Assembly: GCA_019009955.1 (NCBI GenBank)
Contig: CM032231.1
Span: 113,682,001-113,746,000 of the forward strand
DNA: 64,000 nucleotides
Direction of reading: 5' to 3'
Source of the DNA: Riptortus pedestris
Lineage: Eukaryota; Arthropoda; Insecta; Hemiptera; Alydidae
Of the stretch, positions 56,013 to 64,000 are shown in pieces (within the stretch, counting starts at the first letter, position 1; each line of letters begins with the position of its first letter). A program made the position numbers and the translations under genes. Under the pieces are notes generated by a model. The model was not told the DNA's origin. It did no database searches and saw nothing but the letters and a program-made list of their open reading frames with translations.

Positions 56013-57475
56013 GCAGTGAATGTATAACAGGTGGAACTAATCAACTTTTATATAAAATTCAATTTATAAATATTTTTATATCAAACCAAAAAATATTTTG
56101 ATCTTATGCAGTAATTATTTTGATCTTTTTCATTTACTTATATTAACCGCCCAGAACTCGCGTCCAAAAGAGCGGCCTGAGAACTCCCGCGTGAGAATTT
56201 TTCTCATACTACCTATTTCCCTAAAAAAAAAATTGTATTTATTATAAAGATCAAATACTAATATAAAATAATGATATTATTCAAAATTTATCGTATAGGT
56301 ATTCTTTTTTGAAGAAACATTATGTCAAGCAACTTAAAAAGCTACCTAACGAATAAAAATCTTGTTCCCCACAACAATGACATACAACAAAGGAATGAAC
56401 AAACTGTTTTTCTACATGTTCGGCAACTCTTTTTCGACTTTTTGTTTTTTCTCCTCGGACAATAGGCACAAAACTGCGCCTGGGTACTAGAACCATATCA
56501 AGCTGGATTTTCCTCTTCTATTCCAGCAATCTTCTTCATTTTGTTTCTAAAACGGTTGATCAGGTGAGGTTTGATAAGTTCCAGAGCCAAAAAACAGTTT
56601 TCGGTAAATCACCAAAGCACTCGCTTGATGAGAACAACTCTCGTATTAAAAAAGAAAAAAACTTCCTCCGAAACTCGCTTGATGAGAAAAACACTCACAA
56701 TAAACCAAAAAAACGTTGCGCCAGAACTCGCACTGTGAGAAAAACACTCACACTTAACTTACTCCGGCTGATTAATTTTGTCCTGGCGACAGTCAGTTGA
56801 TACTAATGATTGGGAGTCAACGAAAGTGGTAAGAGAAGGTTACAAGGTGTAGCTAGAGAGAGCTGCACTATCGCCAAAGACGTATAATTATAGATATAAC
56901 TTTTTTCGGGGTGTGAGTATTTTGATCGAGTTTTGGAGGGTCAAAAATCTGATTTTTTTTCAATGATTCTTTACAAATTTCTTCCAAATTCTGATTTATA
57001 TGAGTGTAGAATGCCAATAATTGATTTTTTTGAAAAATAAAAAAAATTATTAATAGTGACCTACCGTTTGCGAAGTATACGACGAGATCTATAGAGAGAT
57101 GAGCGCCACCTCCTCCTAGAGCTGCTGGTGAGTGACTGGCCTGCCTATGGTATTCCTGTGTTGCGGTATCGATACAGGGCTCCCTGCGCATGCGCCAGCC
57201 CACAAAGACACTTGAGGAATTCCTCCTCGCACCTGTCACAGAAACCTTTCACATTTGCCCGTGACGGTTCCGATCACGATTTTTTTATTTATTATTTTCT
57301 TTGTCTTTTTGGTTCTTCAAGAAGACCGAATATATCTTTAATTGATAATATTAATAACTAACTAATATGCGCATACACGTTGACAGAGAACACCAGAATC
57401 CAAGATGGCCATGAGAAGCAATTATGAATAGAATATATAATGTTATTAATTGACTTACACGCACATAATAAATAC
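56013..57475. other. No recognised gene; two local peculiarities
   Basis: 56,600-56,760 holds three imperfect units of an actcgc.tgatgagaaaaacactca motif, each with a small tGAG..CTCa hairpin; similar words occur near 56,160-56,210. 57,060-57,250 is GC-rich for this window (gagcgccacctcctcctaga, ccctgcgcatgcgccagccc). Open frames of 78-123 codons on both strands have no recognisable domain. Confidence 0.4.
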
Positions 57476-58251
57476 AAGTGCTTCACGCAGAGGCTGTGTG
57501 AAGTGAGCATATTTCCAATGGGAAGGTTTACCACAGATAAATCTACATACTGGTAACACCACCGTGAATGTAAAGTGAATAAATACAAGTTAATAATACG
57601 GAAAGCGTCTAAATTGTAAATAAACAGGGCAGTCAACATCGCTGTGCTGAATACATGAAACTATTCTATACCGGAAACATGAACAATTAATGAAATATAT
57701 CTGAATATAACATATTAAATTTAATGAAATCTATTTACTATAGATAGTGGAGTAATTTGAAATGTAACAGAATAACTTCTATCTCAATCCCTTAGATTTT
57801 AGTAATCCAAGAACATAAGAAGGGGGGGGGGGGGTCAACAGAACGTATTTGTTTGTAACTGGTATAATCAAACTTTGTTGAAAACAATATTTACTATTTA
57901 ACCTTTTAATTAGTGGTCCATGATATAACAGCTTATTATCAATATGACACTAGAAGGAGTCAGGGTTTACTGAAACTATAAAATCCAAATATCTCGGTTA
58001 ATAATCATTTTACGGAAAATATGTATAGAACAATATTTATAGTAAATGTATTTTGCAATAAGATTGTTGCTATACAATGTTTTGAACTGACGTATAGTAA
58101 CAGAGAATTTTGAATTTTCGAAATTCCTCCCCTCCACCCCCCTCCCCCGAGTCTGATTTAAGCCGTTAACGAACATCTTTCTTTTTACATAAAAGTATCG
58201 AGTTTGGTAAAGATTAAACAATAATTGCAACCACGGTAGAGCGGTCCAGAC

Positions 58252-58287
<36 letters not shown>

Positions 58288-58357
58288 TTTGAACGGACTT
58301 CATTTTCGCCATGAGTACGACCTCAATAGCTGATTTCCCATAAGGGGAATCTGGTAA
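57476..58357 (-). mobile_element. Helitron2-like element, long copy
   Basis: 3' end aagtgcttcacgcagaggct at 57,476. It has the long-subfamily section with actggtaacaccaccgtgaa and a G-run at 57,822, then aatccaaatatctcggttaa, ctgacgtatagtaacagaga, a short (AT)n (58,255-58,282) and the 5' end tgatttcccataaggggaat plus ctggtaa. About 35 bp of standard sequence (tctcctgggtaggatcgat) is deleted before the 5' end. Confidence 0.85.
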
Positions 58358-58432
58358 AATATCGGAATCAAGAAATTCATATTTCCTAATTTCCAGGGAA
58401 TAATCCGTTTTAGCCCTCCCTAGAACCATTTT

Positions 58433-58811
58433 AGCAGATTTCACCCAAGGGGAATCAGCTATTCAGGTTGAACTCATGACGCGATTTTCGAAAAACCTCT
58501 ACAAATTTTCATCGATACTACTTACTTGGTGACGAAAATGAGGTCAGTTCAAAATTGTATATATTTATATTTGTCTGTTACCGCTCTAGCAGTCGCAATT
58601 TTTGTTAAATCGCTACGAAACTCGATAAATGTGTTTTATGTGAAAAGAAAGATCAAGTTCGTTAATGGCTGAAACCGGACTAGTGGGAGGGGGTGGCTTT
58701 AGAGTGGGGGATTTTCGAAAATTCGAAATATCTCCGTTAGTATAAGTCGGATCGAAAACTGGTATAGAACCAATCTCATTGCAAATTAAATGCACTATAA
58801 ATATTGTATAT

Positions 58812-58847
<36 letters not shown>

Positions 58848-59186
58848 ACAATATTGTTGTAAATGTATTGTATACATTTATCCTCTATATTGAATATTGA
58901 CCGAGATATTAACCCCCTCTAACCCCCCCCCTCCCCCTGTTCCGATTTCAGCCGTTATCGAATTTGATCTTTCTTTTTACATAAAACGACTAAATATCGA
59001 GTTTGGTAACGATTAAACAAAAATTGCGAACGCTAGAGCGGTAACAGACAAATATATATATAGTTTTGAACGGACCTCATTTTCGTCATCTACTAGGTAG
59101 GATCGATGGACATTTGAAGAAAAATTTCGAAAATTCCGTCATGAGTACAATCTCAATAGCTGATTTCCCGTAAGGGAAATCTGCTT
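58433..59186. mobile_element. Head-to-head fused Helitron2-like element (two 5' ends)
   Basis: 58,433-58,910 is a forward 5' half from agcagatttcacccaagggg through atctccgttagtataagtcg to attgaccgagatatt. 58,911-59,186 is a reverse 5' half from aaccccctctaacccccccc to tgatttcccgtaagggaaat plus ctgctt. The join is exactly at the internal inverted motif (GAGATATT), after which sequence complementary to that before the first copy of the motif follows. No 3' hairpin end is present at either side. Confidence 0.85.
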
Positions 59187-59195
59187 AAAAGAATT

Positions 59196-59260
59196 GTTAT
59201 TTATTAACGTCCACTTAATGCTACTAAGGCTGATCGGGACGGCTTATTTGCAAACATCAC
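59196..59260 (-). mobile_element. tRNA-derived SINE, 3' end fragment
   Basis: ttgttatttattaacgtcca, cttaatgctactaaggctga and tcgggacggcttatttgc match the SINE tail on the minus strand. The interval 59,261-59,662 has no recognised feature. Confidence 0.6.
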
Positions 59261-59788
59261 GAAGAAAATTCCGTTCACACCAATAAAGAAGGCATTATTG
59301 GGGGAAATTTCTCTCAAGCCCGGGGTTGTTAGACAGCCATCCCTCCGTAGCCTGTATTATGCATAAGCGGATTAATGATAGAAATTAATCAGTAGGAGCA
59401 TACTGAAATAAGGTTAATGAAACTTCCAGTCTTTCCCCATTTTGTAAGAATTAAGACAATAAGTAGCAAGAGGTGGTCGTAAATAAATAACGTCTTATTA
59501 TCATGACTTGTAGGGATAAATCATGGCTTAGCAACATTTTTTATTTGTCTGCCATTGCCTGAAGATGATTCAACAATTTTTCACGTGGAGGCCGCCAAGG
59601 AAGTTTTCCATATAAACTAATTCGTATAGGATAGCCTACCGTATTGTAGGTCTCCGATTATTATATTGTTGCGAAAATTAAATTCAAGGCGTGATTGGGG
59701 AGTGCGGAGGGGTTTAAAGAAGTGCCGCTAATTGGTGGAACGCACTAGTCCCTTCTAGTCCTTCTTGGAAGAGCCTCGGTCTCATCCT

Positions 59789-59797
59789 GCTTCTCTA
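59789..59797 (+). promoter_or_regulatory. Putative TATA box in solo LTR
   Basis: ctatttaag, positioned as expected for a U3 promoter, about 120-150 bp before a TCAGTT initiator-like word. Confidence 0.4.
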
Positions 59798-60206
59798 TTT
59801 AAGCCTGTACAGCTCGACCTAGTGGAGCCGGCAGAATCTAATTAAGGCCCGCCGTGCCTATCTTCCTGGAACTTCTGGACCTTTCCTTGGCTAGCCTTTT
59901 CTACAGGCATTTATAAGAGACCCTGCCATTACCTCAGTTCAGTTTATGGTCAGATGTCTTGATGGTCACATCAGTGCTCCAGTGCGACTTATTGCAGTGC
60001 GGTAAAGTGTTTTTATAAGAAGAACAGTGTTGTGCCGTGACTGTAAGTAACAGTTTAGTGCCGTGTTTAAGACAGTGCAGTGCCGTCTTTATGTGAATTT
60101 CAGTGACCGTGAGCGAATTATTGGACTGTGTAATCTGCAGAACAGTGGCACTATCAGTGTAATACTGTGAGTAGTAATAATTAACCAAGAGTATTGTGCA
60201 TTGTGA

Positions 60207-60212
60207 AATAAA
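60207..60212 (+). promoter_or_regulatory. Putative polyadenylation signal in solo LTR
   Basis: AATAAA in the R/U5 position, about 100 bp before the LTR end. Confidence 0.45.
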
Positions 60213-60469
60213 TTATGCACGTATAAACTGTGAAACTTGTGTGTGTTTAATTTTGCAATCCAAAAGAACTCTTATTAACAACGTTTATTACTGGTTTTGT
60301 AATAAAAACGTAACAATATCTTGGAGATTCATTACCTTACTACTTCAAATTTCATATAATAATCATAATGCCTTGTGTACTAATAGATGTTAGTAGCTCT
60401 CCAGATTTGATTATTGAACAGCTTAAAGCAGATCAAAGGAACACGTAATTTGAAGCAATACATTAATAA

Positions 60470-60630
60470 TGTACATGTATTTTTTATTTTAATTTAATGA
60501 CATCTTCTATGACATTTTTAATGTTAAATGTTTGCCAGCAGGGCACTGATGATGGAGCGTATGCTCTGAAAGCGCTCTGTCGCAACGAACAAACAACTGT
60601 GAAGTAACGAAGCCTTTCATTTTTCAAATT
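60470..60630 (+). mobile_element. Fragment related to the 52.1 kb Penelope-like end
   Basis: tgttaaatgtttgccagcag, ggcactgatgatggagcgta and tgctctgaaagcgctctg correspond to the right end of the element at 51,451-52,291. Only this end is present, and the match fades after 60,580. Confidence 0.5.
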
Positions 60631-60738
60631 GCCCTTGGGGGGAATCAGCTATTGAGGTTGTACTCATGATAGGATTTACATAACATTTCTTCAAATGTAC
60701 ATCGATCCAAGAGATGACGAAAATGAGGTCCGTTCAAA

Positions 60739-60776
<38 letters not shown>

Positions 60777-61692
60777 TAGCTCAGATACCCGGCTTCGCCC
60801 GGGAATTTATTTGAGGCTGAATGGTGATGGTATTTTTTTTGCAAGGCTTTACTTTGCACAATATTTTGACATTTACCCGTCCCAGTGTTTAGGGTTAATA
60901 CCCGTTGTTGGCATTTGTTAATAATAAAATTAATTTTTTATGTAAGTCTTCACTGTCCTCCAAATTGTTGACTCCCGCTATAAGTTATAGCGTATAACAC
61001 CTTTATACTTACTTTACTTTATACGACAATAGTGTATATAAAGAAAGTTTCTCTAAATAACAAAATAAACAACTTTTTTTATGTGCATATTTGCCGAAAA
61101 TGCAATAGGAAACGAAATACCACTATTATTAATTTCAGGCCTTCCTTATAACCCCCACTCCTGCCCGTTCCTAGAAATGTTAGTATGGCTTATTATAAGG
61201 AAGGCGTTAGTGCTAATTCACATACCTAGTTTGGTTTAGTTCGGTTGAGTCTATTGTGCCAAATAAAATTGAGGACTCCCGCTATAGTTTTTAGCGTATA
61301 ACTCATTTATACTTCCGTATACGGCAAAAGTGTATATAACAAAAGTTACTGTAAATAACAAAATAAACAACTTTTGTTATGTACATATTTACCGAAAAAC
61401 CAATACGAAACGAAATATCGCTGTTTTTAATTTCAGGCCTTCCTTATAACCCCCACTCCTGTTCGTCTCAGAGAAAATTAATATAGCCTAAAGTCTAAGT
61501 TGGGTTAGTAGTAGTGTACATACCAAGTTTCATAAAATTCAGTTCAGCCGTTTATGCGTGAAAAGGTAACAAACAAACAAACAAACAAACAGACACCAAA
61601 GAAACAAAATGCAGTTATAGTGTCTGTGACATGTGAAACGAAAAGTTATCGTGAAATTTCGCGAAAAAAATCAATGTACAGACAGAGGTTAC

Positions 61693-61725
<33 letters not shown>

Positions 61726-62203
61726 GATATATATATTTCTGTTAACACTCTAGTAGTCACAATTTTTGTCTGATCAATAGCAATCTCGATATATAACGTT
61801 TAATGTAAAAATGAAGATCAAGTTGGTTAACGGCTAAAATTGTACCAGTGGGAGAGGGGAATTTCGAAAATTTGAAATATCTCCGTTATTATGCGTCGGA
61901 TTGAAAATTCGTATAGAATGAAAGTTATTGAAAATGTAATTTTCTATACATATTCTTATGCACGTTTTTTCATTATCTTCAGTATTAACTGAGATATTTG
62001 CATTTTTTTTAGTTTTCGGCCTTCAGTAAACCCCCACTCTTACTTATATCATATTAACAATAAGCTGCATGTTATACTATGAAACACATTATTTCAAGCC
62101 TAAACTATTGTTCTCATTGAACACATACATTTTGAGATAAACGCAAATGTGTGGGGCACGTGGAAAACCAGCTGAGTTAACGCAGCCCCTGCGTGACGGA
62201 CTT
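60631..62203 (+). mobile_element. Helitron2-like element with a 920-bp insertion in its microsatellite
   Basis: 5' side from gcccttggggggaatcagct, tgtactcatgataggattta, gatgacgaaaatgaggtccg to (AT)n at 60,740-60,775. After the insertion, (AT)n resumes (61,700-61,735), followed by ctgttaacactctagtagtc, atctccgttattatgcgtcg, agttttcggccttcagtaaa and the 3' end cgcagcccctgcgtgacgga plus ctt at 62,203. The subterminal repeat is diverged (ggaaaaccagctgagtta). Confidence 0.8.
60776..61697 (+). mobile_element. Unclassified repeat with CGGCTTCGCCCG hairpin and internal duplication
   Basis: Begins ctagctcagatacccggctt then cgcccggg, a hairpin (CCCGG-CTTCG-CCCGG) near the start. It contains two tandem units of about 300 bp: actcccgctataagttatag at 60,971 and actcccgctatagtttttag at 61,275; caggccttccttataacccc at 61,136 and 61,434. 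It ends with cagttcagccgtttatgcgt, gaaaaggtaac, then (AAAC)n, agacacc and about 90 bp more. A related fragment lies at 23,505-23,825. Similar hairpin-start and acaaacagaca-tail repeats are common in arthropod genomes, but I cannot assign a superfamily. Confidence 0.65.
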
Positions 62204-62868
62204 ACCTGAGGTACTATAAATAAAGTATATTACCGGCATCTAACCATAAGTAACTTACCATAATGTACTATATAATCAAAAATGTTCAAAAAATGAATTC
62301 AAAAATGATCTTGAAAAGGATATAACGCAGTGTCAATCCTTGCGGTACTCCTGTTTTTTTCTTCTCTTTACTTCTTCCATAAGTAGGGCTACTTCCTGAG
62401 AGGAGAGATCGTGCCGGCCTTGCCTTTCGTCCTGGATCAGAATGTTTCTGTGTGGTCATTTTTCATGGACCAGGGTTGTTTTTTTTGTTTTTTTTTGTCT
62501 AACATAATTCTTTCCGGAAGACAAAACTAGGTTAAGAGGAGTATATGATTAATAAAAAAAAGGGGTTTGTTTGGATAAATAGCTAGCTATAAGAAATGAT
62601 TTATTTCAACCTATTCCCAAATTCTATTATGAGAAAGTCACTTGCAGATTTTTCTTTGTGTGTGTACACTAACATGAGTTAGTATAAGAGCAATACTGAA
62701 TTTTATGTAAATAGTCACCAGTAACAATAATTATTTTATCAAATCCCTAATTACTTTATTCAATTTAGATACATAATTCCTTTTATTTATCCATTTATTT
62801 ATTTTTAAATGTTTAAATATTTCAATAGGATTTTCCCATTCCCCAAAGTGACACAATGATTCGTTTTT
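62204..62868. other. No recognisable feature
   Basis: AT-rich sequence with T-runs; no repeat or coding signal. Confidence 0.4.
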
Positions 62869-63770
62869 CAAGTCGACTCTCGCTAACACGAACCTCGATA
62901 ACACGAAATCCTAGATATCACGAATTATTTTTAATCCCTTGGAAAAACCTGTCTAACACGAAGAAATTACCATACGTAACACGAACTAATTTTCCGGTTA
63001 TATTTTACCTCTATAACACGAAGAAAGACAAAAATTACCTCTGTAACTTTAAGTTCAGTAGATAAGACGAATTTGTTTAGCGCATTACCTCTATATCACG
63101 ATGTTCTGATTGCAGTCTCGTCTCCGGTCTGTTTACATGGAGCGTATTGATTTATGTAGTGTCGACTGTTTATGCGTGAAATATTCGAGCATGAGTGCGA
63201 AAAGACAACCCAAGGCATTGACTGTTGGTGAAAAGTTACAAATGATAAAGTTGGTGAACGAAGGAGTAAAGAAGAAAGACATCGCTACCAAGTTTAATAT
63301 TCCAGGTAGTTCGCTATCAACAATTATAAAAAAAACAGGTAGAAATTGAAAAGCGGGCAAACGAAGGTAATATTAAATGTAAGCGGAAGAGATTAGCTGA
63401 ATTTCCTGATGCCGAAGAGTGCATGACGAAGTGGTTTAAGCAATGCAGAGACAAAAACATTCCTCTTAGGGGTCCGATAATAAGAGAAAAGGCCGAAAAA
63501 TCTCTTGGACATTTTCTGTGTTTTACCGTTTTTTTTTTTTTTAATTATGTATATATACATATTTCAATTCATTTAAATATTCGTAAAATATTAAGATTAT
63601 GTAGATTTGAAGAAGATGTAGGGAATAAATCACAGTCCATTTTTTTACCTCTGTAACACGAATTTTCATTTAGTTCACCTCTATAACTCGAACTATGCCT
63701 AAGACGAACTATACATAACACGAACAAAAATGGCAGTCCCGTGGAATTTCGTGATAGCGAGAGTCGACTG
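62869..63770 (+). mobile_element. pogo/Tigger DNA transposon, internally deleted
   Basis: 902 bp with terminal inverted repeats AGTCGACTCTCGCTAACACG (left) and the complement of AGTCGACTCTCGCTATCACG (right). The right end CTG is followed by TA. The left end has one extra base (CAAGTCGAC) and TT in place of TA. Repeated aacacgaa words next to both ends are typical of Tigger termini. The interior keeps only the transposase DNA-binding region; the DDE domain is deleted. The window's last 230 bp beyond it have no feature. Confidence 0.88.
63191..63512 (+). pseudogene. Tigger/pogo transposase N-terminus (CENP-B-type DNA-binding region), frameshifted
   Basis: From the second Met (63,191), MSAKRQPKALTVGEKLQMIK and LVNEGVKKKDIATKFNIPGS form the pipsqueak/CENP-B N-terminal helix-turn-helix. 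The frame stops at 63,349, just after an A-run (63,329-63,336). An indel in that run shifts the reading: the next frame gives EIEKRANEGNIKCKRKRLAE, AEECMTKWFKQCRDKNIPL and RGPIIREKAEKSLG, the Tc5/CENP-B second helix-turn-helix. It breaks off at about 63,512 in a T-run, where about 300 residues of DDE catalytic domain should follow. In pogo elements this region binds the terminal repeats. Here it is broken by frameshift and truncation, so activity is unlikely. Confidence 0.85.
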
Positions 63771-64000
63771 TATTATGTTTCGGTTTTTGTATCTAGTTTT
63801 AGATTTTGTCTTTTACTTTCTTCTATTTTGGGTTTACGATCTAAATTGCTAATCATTAATAAATTGTTATTTACTATTAATGACTAAGGTGAAGTTTGAA
63901 ATATCATGGAAGCATCCCCCCCCCGTGCATTATAGTTCTTCATTCTAATTGGAGTACATTTCTTCCATATTTACATTTCTTCTGCTTGCGTCTATTGCAA

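Larger units (their letters stand above)
59667..60315 (+). mobile_element. Solo LTR of an LTR retrotransposon (Ty3/gypsy-like length and target size)
   Basis: 649 bp starting TGTTGCG and ending CGTAACA, flanked by ATAT at 59,663-59,666 and 60,316-60,319 (4-bp target duplication). Inside, ctatttaagcc (59,791) is a plausible TATA box. About 130 bp on, tacctcagttcagttt may contain the initiator. AATAAA at 60,207-60,212 is a plausible polyadenylation signal. The centre 59,930-60,190 has repeated gtgc[ag]gtgcc-type words. No primer-binding site, gag-pol frame or second LTR lies next to it, so homologous recombination probably removed the interior. The orientation follows the TATA-AATAAA order. The superfamily is inferred from target size only. 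Confidence 0.75.

Noticed and set aside
56564..56800. Lys/Arg-rich 78-codon frame
   Set aside because: Covers an imperfect tandem motif (actcgc.tgatgagaaaa); composition follows the DNA repeat, no domain.
1..64000. Host protein-coding gene or tRNA gene
   Set aside because: No frame, splice-linked exon set or complete tRNA cloverleaf could be supported; tRNA-like boxes belong to SINE copies.

Overview
This is eukaryotic, gene-poor, AT-rich DNA, most likely from an arthropod and probably an insect. The reasons are a Jockey-clade LINE with an open reverse-transcriptase frame, mariner, pogo/Tigger, Transib-like and piggyBac-like elements, Penelope-like (PLE) fragments, a tRNA-derived SINE, and no prokaryotic gene organisation. 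I find no host protein-coding gene and no rRNA or tRNA gene. Nearly every short open frame lies in a repeat, a microsatellite or unremarkable AT-rich sequence. What can be read is a dense, nested set of transposable elements.

The dominant component is one non-coding family, present in about 30 complete or partial copies from base 1 to about 62.2 kb and in both orientations. In its forward orientation it starts with AGCAGATTTCCC inside a 5' palindrome (GATTTCCCTTAAGGGAAATC). It then runs through conserved blocks, an (AT)n microsatellite always in the same place and an internal inverted motif. It ends with a subterminal GGGAAATCTGCTTA, a hairpin (ACGCAG-CCC-CTGCGT) and GACGGACT, inside a run of T. 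An asymmetric terminal inverted repeat, a 3' hairpin, insertion in T/T without target duplication and a microsatellite core are the layout of Helitron2/Helentron-derived elements (HINE, DINE-1-like). I call it the Helitron2-like family.

Layout: 0-9.7 kb, Helitron2-like copies, one split by a TTAA-flanked (piggyBac-like) MITE, plus a SINE. 10-14.1 kb, a dispersed-repeat fragment, a (CT)n tract and a 49-bp minisatellite. 14.6-15 kb, a decayed PLE GIY-YIG coding fragment. 15.7-27 kb, long Helitron2-like copies, a SINE, a PLE-like inverted-pair repeat and a LINE RNase H remnant. 28.1-29.6 kb, a 5'-truncated Jockey-like LINE with an open RT frame. 29.7-32.5 kb, three forward Helitron2-like copies and a second LINE remnant. 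34 kb, about 450 bp of (CT)n. 38.8-45.9 kb, a large inverted duplication whose right arm carries a nested Helitron2-like copy and a 1,035-bp Transib-like element with empty-site proof. 50.2-50.9 kb, AT-rich satellites. 51.45-52.3 kb, a PLE-like element with 14-bp target duplications. 52.9-53.4 kb, mariner remnant. 54.2-55.9 kb, a multi-level nest. 58.4-59.2 kb, a 5'-to-5' fused Helitron2-like element. 59.67-60.3 kb, a solo LTR. 62.87-63.77 kb, a deleted pogo/Tigger element.

The parts do not work together as a pathway; they are an insertion history. Nesting gives relative ages: the Helitron2-like family is old and was hit by the TTAA MITE, LINE fragments, PLE-like repeats and a palindromic TA-flanked MITE, yet younger Helitron2-like copies also landed inside older ones. 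Several other families sit in or beside its (AT)n tract. The most unusual items are the Helitron2-like family and its head-to-head derivative, the Transib-like element with V(D)J-heptamer-like ends, and two repeat families with hammerhead-core-like motifs.
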